Source: Schistosoma mansoni (taxonomy: Eukaryota > Platyhelminthes > Trematoda > Strigeidida > Schistosomatidae). Taken from it: 64,000 bases of DNA. This document shows positions 54,413 to 64,000 of this stretch, one piece after another. The stretch spans positions 1-64,000 of the forward strand of contig NW_017386056.1 of NCBI RefSeq assembly GCF_000237925.1, given 5' to 3'. Within the stretch, counting starts at the first letter, position 1. Every line of letters begins with the position of its first letter. The position numbers were made by a program, and so were the translations under genes. The notes under the pieces were generated by a model. It worked only from the letters and a program-made list of their open reading frames with translations, was not told the origin of the DNA and did not search any database.

Positions 54413-54504
54413 ATTTTCATAGCTGAAAGCGTGAGTCAATTGAAGCTAGACTACCATGGAAAACCTGGGAACTTCAATTGACTCACGCTTTCAACTATGA
54501 AAAT
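54413..54504. repeat. Arms-only hairpin of the second hammerhead family
   Basis: Left arm 54413-54445 and right arm 54472-54504 are inverted repeats of 33 nt with one mismatch. The arm sequence (ATTTTCATAGCTGAAAGCGT, then GAGTCAATTGAAG) is the arm of the tRNA-hammerhead element at 55347-55722. Only 26 nt of inner arm sequence (CCATGGAAAACCTG) lie between, so the tRNA-like head and ribozyme are absent. Outer sequence to the right (AAATCTCCACAAAAATACCC, CTTCTG) matches the outer arm in inverted form. Confidence 0.8.
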
Positions 54505-54772
54505 ACTAAATCTCCACAAAAATACCCCTTCTGATAAAAATACATTCTAGTTTACAATGATTCTTTCTCTAAATAACATCAATTCATACTGAAGAAAAAT
54601 AACATTCAAATTTATTCTACTTAAAATAATATTGTATCATGTGGCTTGATTGTTGAAAAATTGTTTAAAAATGTTCGATTTAAACATAAAATAATAATTC
54701 TTATGTAAAACTAGTCAAAATTTACTTAAAGTATCTCAGAAGTGTAGAAAGCATATGATTATTTTTAATAAT

Positions 54773-55098
54773 AATAATACTTGTGAATTAAGGCAATACG
54801 CACAGTATGCACATATGCCAATAAGAGACTGATCAGTTACAGTCCTAAACATCAATGGAAAGTTTCAAATAAATAATACCAAGTGAATTTCAACTTCACC
54901 CCATTGCAAAAGCAAGTGACTATCAGGATTCAGTAGCTAAGTGGATAACGTGGCGCGTTTGAAGCGAACGATACTGGGTTCGAATCTCAAAGTGAAAATC
55001 AACTCTGGGATTCAGGTACATCCGGCTGACGAGTCCCAAATAGGACGAAACGCTCGTCCTGGATTTCACTGCTAGCCACTATCCATCTTTGCCTATAA
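54773..55098 (+). repeat. SM-alpha-like unit, circularly permuted
   Basis: The parts occur in the order tail (TGTGAATTAAGGCAATACGC, GAGACTGATCAGTTACAG, up to about 54874), joint (ATAATACCAAGTGAAT), tRNA-like head (CAGTAGCTAAGTGGATAACG, B box GGTTCGAATCTC at 54977-54988), and hammerhead (55011-55072). It ends CCTATAAT, the word that leads into the tail in the unit at 44670. The unit at 44670-45018 has head first and tail last, so this copy is a circular permutation of one full monomer. Confidence 0.82.
55011..55072 (+). ncRNA. SM-alpha-like hammerhead ribozyme, intact core
   Basis: All conserved parts are present. Stem I pairs ATCCGG (55020-55025) with CTGGAT (55059-55064) plus CAG/CTG (55013-55015, 55069-55071), with a GTAC-containing loop. 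The core is CUGACGA (55026-55032). Stem II is GTCC/GGAC with a CAAATA loop. The second core block is GAAA (55047-55050). Stem III has two pairs (A55050-U55057, C55051-G55056) closed by GCTC. The predicted cut is after C55058 (GUC). This matches the known schistosome hammerhead, a type I form with an extended stem I. Self-cleavage of tandem transcripts would release unit-length RNAs. Confidence 0.88.
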
Positions 55099-55346
55099 TC
55101 TTAAGTCAAGTTTTACTTTTTATCAGCGATCTTCATGATTGTCAGTATCTTTTTCATTTACGACGTACTAAGCAGCAAATCTCTCTTTTTTCTAATATTT
55201 TAAAACCCGACGATAATTTATGACTCATATTTATTTTCATGTATATTTAATTCAATAAATTCTTATTTGTTCTAAAGTTAATATAATGTTGTATTAGTTA
55301 TATAATAGTGGTAATAGTAATAGCAATAAAAGTAGGAAATAAGTAT

Positions 55347-55722
55347 CAGAAGGGGTTTTGTGGAGATTTTAGAAATTTTATAGAGTTAAGATCATGAGTC
55401 AATTGAAGCTAGACCACCATGGAAAACCTGAATTACAACCGGGTCTGTTGTGAGATAGTAACTCACTGAAGAAAATGGTGGACGGTTGCTCAATTTCGTG
55501 GATTGGTTGAAGTTAGACATTAACACCGTTGGATGCCGGCTCAGTGGTCTAGAGGCTAAGCGCTTCCGTGCGAGACTGGTAGGTCCTGGGTTCGAATCTC
55601 ACAAGGTGAGATCGTGGATGCGCACTGCTGAGGAGTCCCGTAATGGGACGAAACGACCGTCCAGTGTTTCCAGGTTTTCCATGATGGTCTAGCTTCAATT
55701 GACTCATGATCTCAACTCTATA
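55347..55722 (+). repeat. Inverted-arm element with tRNA-like head and hammerhead
   Basis: Inner arms 55379-55430 and 55671-55722 are inverted repeats of 52 nt with two mismatches. The left arm extends out to CAGAAGGGGTTTTGTGGAG at 55347. Between the arms, in order: about 65 nt of lead, a conserved GATTGGTTGAAGTTAGACAT segment, an A-box-like GCTCAGTGGTCTAGAGGCTA (about 55540), a B box GGTTCGAATCTC (55589-55600) and a hammerhead abutting the right arm. No protein is encoded. It looks like a foldback or MITE-like element that has a SINE-type core, or a SINE that acquired arms. Related copies lie at 32310, 43156, 44440 and 54413. Confidence 0.8.
55615..55675 (+). ncRNA. Second-family hammerhead ribozyme, intact core
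   Basis: Core CUGAGGA (55628-55634; the variable position is G). Stem II is a perfect GTCCC/GGGAC (55635-55639, 55645-55649) with loop GTAAT. The second core block is GAAA (55650-55653). Stem III has pairs A55653-U55660 and C55654-G55659 with loop GACC. The predicted cut is after C55661. Stem I pairs GCACTG (55622-55627) with CAGTGT (55662-55667), plus TGG/CCA (55615-55617, 55670-55672) across an internal loop. The last pairs of stem I use bases of the right inverted arm. Every invariant nucleotide is present, so self-cleavage is plausible. Confidence 0.82.
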
Positions 55723-57380
55723 GAAAATAATTGTCAAAATTTTTATTCAGAGGTTTTGTGAAGATTACATTAATTCGTCGATGGTGTTCTACATACATTA
55801 GGATAAATTAGGGTACACAAACTTCAATCCTATGTACCATGATAATAGTGTCAAGTATTAAAAAAAACCCACTGATTGTAATGAACAAGGAGTTCTAACA
55901 CTTTCAGCTTTACTGTATTATTCATTGTTGATGTAAATGTGACCTTTATCACTTATTGTTTAGATGAATATCTAATGCAATAACACTAAGTTTCAAACAC
56001 AAAAAGTGTCGTTCAATAACTTTATATACAAAGTTGTACTTGACTAATCAATTAAAAAAGGTTGAATAAACATTATTCAACCTTTATTGTCTCGTAAACA
56101 TTAAGCCGGGTTTTTTAAAGAATTTTTTATGATACACTCAACTCTTTAAATCTTTATAAAAATACTTGTCTATTAAAATGTTTGGTTGGTCAATAATGCT
56201 TGCAAGTTTAGAAACGATTAAGTTGTTCTTAAACGAACGGTTCTATTGCAAACTTAATAATGATAGTTGGCATGCATCACTTTAATAATTACCCACTAAT
56301 ACATGGTAAAAAAGTGTGGGGAGAACTTGGTATTCAAATAGAACTACTGGAAAAATGGTACAGATTAGTACTTATGGTAACAAAAGCATAACTTTTACGC
56401 ACATGGAAAATTGACAAATCGAAAGAGCATAGGTCATAGGAAGAATTGGATTAGAAAAAAGTTACTTATAGTGACCGTTACCAGTAAGACTTTGGGATGA
56501 TTGATAAAAATTTAGTAGTTCCGTGATCATACTAACACCTATTTAAACTGAATTAAAATAATCCATGACATGAGACCAGTGTTAACTTAGTGCTGTTCTT
56601 GTTTTCAGTAATGAAAGAATAGAATAGGGGTTTATCGTTCTCGGTATTTCTTCTCCTTGTAGATAAAGCTATGCTTGATTAAGCTCCTGGGATTTGAGCT
56701 GATAAAGTAACCATTAGCGTCAATTTCGATGTATTTATAGGATTTAGGGGTTCTATTTACTGGTATGCTCACTAACTTTACCACCACCCCATATTTTCTA
56801 CCTTGATACGTCGTGATTTAGCTAAAACCTATGCATCGCAATGCCAGTGTGTCGGCTGTATACTTTGCACCTTTCCTCGTGGTGGCTTGTTCTAGGTGTA
56901 ATGAGGTGCTTGCCAGTCGCTGGGGCCAATGATTGGATTCATGATAAAACGCAATGACCTTGAAATCATTAAGATCTCTTTATTGGACGGAAATATTGTC
57001 ATATCTGAGATTATTTAACTGATTCAAAAACATCATTGGAGGTTAATATGACGTCCGTTTGGTATTTCTATCACAAGAATGTTAGCGTGTACATCAAAAT
57101 AAAGCCATACATTCCTTAATCATATATGTGTTTAGTGGTATTTTAATTTCATGGTTTTAGTCATTATTAGCTGAGAAATGATTAGTCTCATTGTGATCTC
57201 AATCTTAATCACGAAACGTTGGACACAGAACACTACGAAGCGGATTTTTTGTTTTGGCTTCTGGACTATTCAATAGTTCAGCTTGTCTAAATTAAGACAA
57301 GTATCGTTGATGACATTGTATCATGACCGCCATCACCATATACTGTATATTTACCGAAGTTAGCGATATTTACAACTGCA
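55723..57380. other. Unannotated AT-rich DNA
   Basis: Just right of the arm element, 55748-55770 repeats the outer-arm word in direct orientation (CAGAGGTTTTGTGAAGATTA). A perfect short hairpin is present at 56061-56091 (GGTTGAATAA, short loop, TTATTCAACC). No exon of the phospholipase was found. Confidence 0.45.
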
Positions 57381-57519
57381 TTATGACTTACTAGCTCGGT
57401 GATATCGAGCTAGCTACAAGATATTAAGGTTATAAGTTCTATCCCTCGTGGATTGGCGAGTGTGTATTACTAAGAGTCATACATTTAGTGAAGCAAAAAC
57501 ATGTTTAACCTAATATGTA

Positions 57520-57735
57520 TTTTCTAAAACTTTCAGCTGTCAAGTCCTAAATAAAACGAAACACGCGTCTTAGATTCAACTGCTAGCCACTGTTTATTTA
57601 TGATTAAAAATTCTTGTAAGTTAATAAGAATATCGGGGCTATCCACACAGGATACATACATACCTAAAGAGACTGATCAATTGCAGTCCTAAACTTCAAT
57701 GGAAAGATTCAAGCAGCCAATACAAATAAAACTGT
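57520..57735 (+). repeat. SM-alpha-like unit, degenerate
   Basis: Carries the tail words of the family (GAGACTGATCAATTGCAGTC, CTAAACTTCAATGGAAAG) and a decayed hammerhead (57533-57595). In it the core reads CUGUCAA instead of CUGANGA, although ACGAAAC and the stem I word ACTGCTAGCCAC remain. The ribozyme should be inactive. The tRNA-like head is barely recognisable upstream. Confidence 0.75.
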
Positions 57736-58351
57736 TACAATGTCTATAATTTTAAAGCTTTTCTTTCTAAGAGCTTTACAGAATCCAGATTCGTTTGTAG
57801 TTGTATAAATAACCTTTGATTTTTGTATCTAATCTAAGCTTGTAGTGACTTAAGGTCCTTGGAGTGTTATAGGTTCATAGGTCAGCTACGAAGTCATTAT
57901 TATTAAGGCTTTTTATATTCATAGATCACTTCATATATTCCTCTTTCTTCCATAATTCATACCATAAAAAACATACTGAAATCTTCCTTCCAAAAAGAAC
58001 ATTTCCAAGGTAGTTAAAAAATTATGTGTTATAATTGGGTTTTAGTTATCTTCTTTAAAATCGTGTCATTAATCATTTGGTAATTGAAATAATTCATAAA
58101 ATATTCACGACAAAGATATGGTTGAAACTAAATGTACTCAATATTGATCACTTTTATTGGTCGGTGTGATTAATTGGTGAAATAGTGTTTTTTTACTGCT
58201 TCGAAGTCAGACTATTATCTAATCGCATATCATAAAAGAACAAACAAAGGAGACAAAATGCAACCGATTGAAGATTCTAAAAACCGATTTCATTTTAAAT
58301 GCAATCTAATCGACTGTGTAAATCAGTTTTTTTGCGACTGTATGCAAACTA
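57736..58351. other. Unannotated AT-rich DNA
   Basis: No coding, repeat or RNA signal recognised. Confidence 0.4.
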
Positions 58352-58789
58352 GCCTCTGCCAGGGAAGTCCTACTCACTGCCTTCTCGTGGTGGGCGTGTT
58401 GTTCACGAAAATGAGAGGACGAAAGGCGAATGTCCGGCGCTTTAACCGGGTTGGTGGACACGGAAAGTCCACGTATGGGAGTTGAAAAACCCTGATTCCG
58501 AACCAATAGTGCACATGGGCTCCAGTATCCTGATGGAACGAATGGCGTATGAACCTGTTGTTGATCACCGGCTATCATGGGATTGCATCTCCTCACGATG
58601 CTCCACTGCCTTGTGGATCAGACCTTTAGGCCAAAGGCTCGGGGTGTGGCCCCTTAAGAAAACCACCTGCTTCAGTCTGGGCACCTGAGCAGTATTACAG
58701 CCCTCACAGAACTCGAATGAGATTTGTGTGGCGCATATTTATCTGGTACCCCCTTGTACCAATGTTTATGTGTATAAATAAATAAATAA
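58352..58789 (+). mobile_element. Internally deleted RTE LINE derivative
   Basis: 58352-58715 matches the 5' leader of the RTE LINE (54246 down to about 53870 on the - strand): shared words include GCCTCTGCCAGGGAAGTCCT, GGACGAAA-GCGAATGTCCGG and CTCCAGTATCCTGATGGAAC. At about 58720 it jumps to the LINE 3' end (GTGTGGCGCATATTTATCTG, GTACCAATGTTTATGTGT) and closes in (TAAA)n. The whole coding region is absent. Both priming tail and leader are kept, so it is a candidate non-autonomous partner moved by the RTE enzyme. Confidence 0.78.
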
Positions 58790-59740
58790 TGTTATCTTTC
58801 TTATTAAAAAAATAACTTTATTTATCAGAAAACTATTGTCATATACAACCACTGATAGGATTGTTTCTATCTTGAAAGTACATTGTTATTATTACTATCT
58901 AGGTGCCTAGTTAAAGATCAAAAATTGACAGTATGAAACTAAAAATAGAAAAAGAGTCATGAGAAAATGTTAATCGGTAATTTAGTAAGCGCATAGAATG
59001 TACCAAATAATAATTGTGAAAATATTTTGACAAGAATATATATCAAAGCCAATACAATAACAATCGAGTAATAGAGATTTTTTAAAGTAAAGAATAAGTT
59101 TTTCAATCTGTCCCAGTCGTCTTGCTTTTTTAAACTTAATCTAGTTATCCAAATTATTTCAAAATAAATACAATTCGTGTAGATAATTAGAATCTGTATG
59201 ATGTAGTGTGTAGTAATTTGCCAGTATTCTAATCATTACTATATACAATAACATCGAACTCACAACTTATTTCTCTCTATACGATTATAAATATTGCTTA
59301 CATGATCCCAGTACATTCTTTAGAGCACCTGTTTGTTAGAATGCAACAACAAATAACTACTGAAAATAATAAGTAAAGATATGTACTAATATTTATCAAC
59401 TGTGACAAAATAGTCAATGAAATAGCTACTTTGTAATCTCTCATGTTCATTATGAGTTAATCAATGATCACTTTCTTGATTGAAAATTGTCCGAACACCA
59501 GAAAGCACTATTTTGCTTCATTAAAGTTCATAAAAGGAGTCAATTGTATAAAGTTTTTCTACATTTTAGTAGAAAAAGTATGTAAAAGCTTATCTTAAAA
59601 AAAATTTTCCTGTTAAACTGTAATGTAGATAGATAAATAATGATAATACTTTTGTAATTTGAAATTAGTTTATATTATGAATTGAGGTCAGTTAGGGAAT
59701 CATTACAAAGGAGTAAACATTGGACACGTATTTCATGCTA
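58790..59740. other. Unannotated AT-rich DNA
   Basis: Nothing recognised. Confidence 0.4.
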
Positions 59741-59744
59741 GTTT

Positions 59745-60475
59745 GGAATTACTCGACAATGTGCATCCCTACTTTATGGTAGTGAAACATGGCCGGTAAC
59801 AGTAGAGGATATTCGTAGGCTACTAGTATTCGATCATAGGTGTCTTCGAAGCATTGCTCGTATATCCTAGGACCACCGAGTAAGTAGTGGAGTTGTTAGG
59901 AAACGTGTACTAAGTAAGGATGGCAAATCGATTGATGAACTAGTGAAACTTCATCAGTTGAGATGGCTGGGACACGTGTTACGTATGCCTAATCACCGAT
60001 TGCTCCGACGTGCGATGGAGTAGGTTGGAAGAAGGCTAGGGGCGGCCAAATCAATACGTGGCACAAATCCATGAAGTCAGTGACAAGTGGACTGTGCCAT
60101 GTTGGTAGGTGTAGACTACCTGGTTGGGATCCGCGAGATGATAGCAACCGATGGTTGAAGACCTTGAATGACATGTCTCAAAACCGTTTGCGATGGCGAA
60201 AGTACCTCCACTCTTTGTGTTCTACCAAATTCTAATCTCAATTCTTCACTTCAGTTTCTTTTTTCTCTTTACAAATTTATTTTACTGGATTATACTTTTT
60301 GAATAACATCTTCAAACACTAATCTTTCCGATTACTGATTATACTCTTACTACTTCTACCACTATGGTATTTGAATGGACAACTGCATCTGTGTGCTAAT
60401 GTGGTATGGCAACTCGAACTGATGTACGTACGTACGAAGTTCTACGTTGTGACTGACTGACTGTTCGAAATAACC
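59745..60475 (+). mobile_element. RTE-type LINE, 3' relic
   Basis: The + strand reads SLLYGSETWPVTVEDIRRLL, VFDHRCLRSIARIS, LVKLHQLRWLGHVLRMPNHR and ATDG, the C-terminal wording of RTE ORF2, with stops at several places (for example after ARIS and after RRAME). It ends with GCAACTCGAACTGATGTACG, TACGTACGAAGTTCTACG and ACTGACTGACTG at about 60470, the same 3' end as the fragment at 29744. It belongs to a different RTE subfamily than the LINE at 50450. 5' truncated and dead. Confidence 0.82.
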
Positions 60476-62145
60476 CTCTTAAAAGGCCTTTGAGCTTTAA
60501 TGAATAGAGTACAGACTTCTATTCTGACATGTCCAAGATGCTGTGTAATAAGTGATTAGTATACTAGCTTCTAGTAAAATGAATAAGATCATCTTTTATG
60601 AGGTACATATAATGGTTTTTACAGAACGTCCGACACTATCACTGAAAATATAAATTGCTTACGTGCATAGTAATCCAAGGAAGGAAGGCAAACTCGGTGA
60701 AAGTATGGAAGGCCAACGTGAGACATAATCGGAAACCCCTATAGAAGCTACCAGATCTTCCAGTGGACCCAGGAAAAGAATTGCAACTGTTGATAAAGTT
60801 TAGCAGTCTAGGTCTATACTAACGTACGCGAACTCTTTACAATGTACTTCTATATCCTTCTTCAACCCATATGTATGGTAGACCCTTTGAACATGTCTTC
60901 AATGTTACCATACGTTAAGTAACTTAACGATAGAATCATGCTATGTAATGGTAGTGATTCTAAGAGTATGAGAAACCCAGAGATTCTGTATAGATCAAAC
61001 ATTTTTTCGAGGCCACATTATACGTAAAAGAAACAAAGGTATGTGGGCCACTGTGAGTGAGCCAATTATCCACCTAGGTGAGCTTGTATTGTCTGGTATT
61101 ATGTCAAGCCTAGATGGGTTATTCTAGTTTTCGGATAGACCAGTCCATTCATTCTTTTTGGGTCACATTTTCACCTTGTCAACTATTCGCTTATTAACCC
61201 TGACTGCTTTTATGTGAGCGTATTTGTGCGCATTGCTTACACTACCCATCACATGTCTGTAGCTTATTTCTGTCTGACTGTAAATATTTAGTCACTCTCG
61301 ATCAGATCGAGTTGTCTCATTTGGTTTCTCCACTCCGCCCCACCTTGCTTTGCCGTTTTTCATTCTTAATGTCTTCCTGGAAAGAAGAATGTTTGAAATA
61401 AATTCAATCAACTCGACCCATTTTGGCTTCTTATTACCGCCGTCACACAAACAGGGTTATCCTGGGTAATATACGGAGTTGAATGGAAGATTTGTGTCTA
61501 TAACATATTCATACATTCATCGAAATTGGAGTCAGATCATCCGGTCTCAAAATGCTTACTCCATCTACGTCCCTGTCTGGACTAATCCACTAACTCAAAC
61601 ATATATCTACAAATTACGAAAATTATTATTCCGCCTTTTATATATACACATTCCTAATCTTCTAGATCTGTGTAGCTAGTTGAGATGGTGTTAGGAAGCT
61701 TATATCAGTCACTGAATCGAACTGCAATTTATAATGACTTAAACCAACAATATTTCCATATATGTAACACTCAGATTGTAGCAAAAGGTACCTAATAATT
61801 ATTTAACTAATAATCATATATTATCGTATCATATAAATTACTGTAAACATCATTTATCATATATCTGCTTAACACGTATTAACCTAAAATAATCACCAAC
61901 ATAAACATGTAACCGAGAGTAAAACATGTTCATCTAAACTTATCTAGTGACTAAATCGTTATGAATAAGGTTAATGGGTGTTTACAAATTGATAGCTGTT
62001 TATTTAATTAATCAACAATTAAAATTGTTTGACGATGTAATGTATAATAATTTTAAGAGTTATTGTTTCGTTTGCGTTACTAATGTATATATTGTTCAAA
62101 TGGACGAATCATGGAAATTTTCTCGGTTTTGAAATGCTTACAAAC
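60476..62145. other. Unannotated DNA with possible LTR-like segment
   Basis: About 61190-61470 is less AT-rich, contains GAAATAAATTCAATC (a polyadenylation-like AATAAA) and ends near CCGCCGTCACACA, reminiscent of a retrotransposon LTR. No partner copy exists here, so this is only a suggestion. The rest is AT-rich with no signal. Confidence 0.3.
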
Positions 62146-62286
62146 TTACGCCTGTTACCCCTCGTGGAGAACCATAGGCTGCCCACCAGCATTCTCCATC
62201 GAACTCTGTCCTTGGTAATCTTTTCCAGTTACTATTCATGCTTTTCATGTCTGCTTTCGATTCCCGACGCAGTGTGTTCTTTGATC

Positions 62287-62308
62287 TACTCTCTCTCTCT
62301 CTCTCTCG
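62287..62308. repeat. (TC)n microsatellite
   Basis: A run of CTCTCT inside the SR2-like relic. Confidence 0.85.
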
Positions 62309-62382
62309 TTCCCCTTCACGATTCCAAGAAAGTGTTTGCTTCGTAATGCAGTTTGATCACTACCGCAATTTATATCCCATCC

Positions 62383-62818
62383 ACTTCCATCTTCTTCTCC
62401 TAATTTCCTCTTCAACTGCAACTTGGTTTGTTCTCTCCCACAGTAGGCTGTTGCTGATGGAATCCAGTCAACAGACATTCAGTATCTTACGTAGACAATT
62501 GTTTATAAATACTTGTACCTTGTTGATGATGGTTGTGTCAGTTCTCCAAGTTTCAGCTCCGTACAGTAGAACTGTCTTAACATTCGTATTGAAGATTCTA
62601 ACTTCCATCTTCTTCTCCTAATTTCCTCTTCAACTGCAACTTGGTTTGTTCTCTCCCACAGTAGGCTGTTGCTGATGGAATCCAGTCAACAGACATTCAG
62701 TATCTTACGTAGACAATTGTTTATAAATACTTGTACCTTGTTGATGATGGTTGTGTCAGTTCTCCAAGTTTCAGCTCCGTACAGTAGAACTGTCTTAACA
62801 TTCGTATTGAAGATTCTA
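62383..62818. repeat. Perfect 218-bp tandem duplication
   Basis: 62383-62600 and 62601-62818 read identically as far as compared by eye, starting ACTTCCATCTTCTTCTCC and ending GAAGATTCTA. It lies in the C-terminal coding part of the SR2-like relic. Either a recent tandem duplication or an assembly artefact. Confidence 0.88.
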
Positions 62819-63750
62819 ACTTTGATATTGGTTGAGAGTTGTTTTGAGTTCCATATATTGTTCAACTGTGGCAATACTGTCCTTACTTTGCCGATTCTTG
62901 CATTTACGTCTGCATCGGATCCTCCTTGTTCATCGATGATGCTTACCATATACGTGAATGTTTCCACATCTTCCAGAGTTTACCCATCAAGTGTGACTGG
63001 GTTGGTGTTCTCCGTGTTGTGTTTGAGGCTCTTGCTTCTTCCTTTGTGTATATTGAGGCCTACTGATTCAGACTCTGCTGCTACACTAATTGTCTCCATC
63101 TACATACATTGCTATGTATGGGATAGAAGAGATAGGTCATCTGCGTAGTCCAAATCTTCTAGTTGCATCCAACCTGTATTGTATTGTATTATGTGCTTCC
63201 CCTCAGATGTCGAGGTCTTCACAATCCAGTCAATCACCAGAGGAAAGTGAAAGGGTGAGAGTAAGCAACCTTGTCCAACTCCGGTCTTCACTTGGAATGC
63301 GTCTGTTATCTATCCTCAATACGCGAATTCACAGTGTAGTCCATCGTATGTATTCCGGATGCTGTTGACGAGTTTCTCAGATACTCATTACATGGTGTCG
63401 AAGAAGTTTTCATAATGTTGTCCTATCCACACTGTCAAATGCTTTCTTATAATCAAGGAAGTTAATATATAGTGACGAGTTCCATTCAATTGATGTTCAA
63501 CGATGATCCGTAGTGTCGCAATTCGGTATGTGCACGACCAAACCTTAAGAAATCCAGTCTGTTGACCTCGAAGTTGGGAGTGCATTGAATCTGTTATCTG
63601 GTTCAGTAACACTCTGTTGAAAACTTTACCTGGTACTGACAACAGTGTGATGCCTCTGTAGTTCTCACATTTGCTCAGATCTCCTTTCTTTTGTATCTTG
63701 ATGAGATATTTTTCTTTCCAGTCTGTTTGGAAATATTTTGCATCATAAAA

Positions 63751-64000
63751 ATGGTTTCAATTTCTTTCGGGCGGGGAAAATTGGTAATTAGGTGTCAGCT
63801 GATGACTGTTTTATCCCCGATTATGACTCAGTAGATTGCCCAATTTTCGAAAAAAAAGTATTTACAGTAAAATACTGATTTGTTAAACGCTATGTCGTCT
63901 TATTTTTTTCTATCTAATGTACGAATTGATATCCTGTTTGCAAAAAATATCCAGAAACCATTAAGAATGCGTTGTTTAAAAGTAAATGGTTTTAATTTTG
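63751..64000. other. Unannotated DNA at window end
   Basis: Nothing recognised. Confidence 0.4.

Larger units (their letters stand above)
62150..63750 (-). mobile_element. SR2-like RTE LINE relic
   Basis: On the - strand from 63642: VPGKVFNRVLLNQITDSMHS, QLRGQQTGFLKVWSCTYRIA and ATLRIIVEHQLNGTRHYI (reverse transcriptase), then at 62967-62686 TFTYMVSIIDEQGGSDADVN, WNSKQLSTNIKVRIFNTNVK, TVLLYGAETWRTDTTIINKV and FINNCLRKILNV. Further on are [12 protein letters not shown] and [15 protein letters not shown] words. These match the SR2 type of RTE element. Frames are interrupted several times; the 5' half is cut off or lies beyond about 63750. A (TC)n run (62287-62308) and a 218-bp internal duplication disturb the 3' region. 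Confidence 0.85.

Noticed and set aside
55905-55985. CTTTCAG and open stretch as a further phospholipase exon
   Set aside because: No lipase similarity and no convincing donor.
61190-61470. Solo LTR with AATAAA
   Set aside because: No partner copy, no clear ends and no target duplication; kept only as a remark.

Overview
The window looks like nuclear DNA from a blood fluke (Schistosoma or a close relative). The grounds are a very AT-rich background, SR1/CR1-like and SR2/RTE-like LINEs, Ty3/Gypsy elements with a tRNA-Trp primer site, and short repeats of the SM-alpha type that join a tRNA-like head to a hammerhead ribozyme. All family names come from reading motifs; no database was searched.

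The only clear host gene is on the + strand, 28233-48190 and onward past what can be seen. It is a calcium-independent phospholipase A2 of the PLA2G6 type. Nine exons are readable, each joined in frame by GT-AG introns of about 45 bp to 8.2 kb. They encode the N-terminal segment and the ankyrin repeats; the catalytic lipase exons were not found. The last exon called is a 21-nt micro-exon. A possible terminal exon of another gene lies antisense in intron 8 (48016-47777).

The left part (1-27 kb) is a graveyard of nested mobile elements. A MULE-like element with perfect 24-bp inverted ends and a perfect 9-bp target duplication spans 343-1064. An old Gypsy fossil lies at about 1860-3400, LINE tails at 6541-8330 and a CR1-like LINE relic at 8817-10480. 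A young, incomplete CsRn1-like Gypsy copy with apparently identical LTRs spans 12273-14749. A 10.6-kb Gypsy copy (15394-26042) sits inside the second unit of a 225-bp tandem repeat. That copy carries a nearly full-length CR1-like LINE in gag. It also carries, inside its integrase region, a mosaic of an inverted gag-protease segment and a broken retrocopy of host EF-1alpha.

The right part (28-64 kb) is the phospholipase gene plus downstream DNA. Its introns hold Gypsy gag and RTE LINE fragments, internally deleted RTE derivatives, AT-rich simple repeats and at least eight hammerhead-like motifs in two families. A nearly full-length RTE-clade LINE (54315-50450, - strand) and an SR2-like LINE relic with a 218-bp tandem duplication lie further right.

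The most interesting signal is the second hammerhead family (best copy 55347-55722). It has 52-bp inverted arms, a tRNA-like A/B-box head, and a hammerhead with an intact core abutting the right arm. It also occurs as an inverted dimer (43156-43432), as an arms-only hairpin (54413-54504) and as degenerate copies. The SM-alpha-like family in the same region shows circularly permuted monomers, consistent with tandem or circular intermediates.
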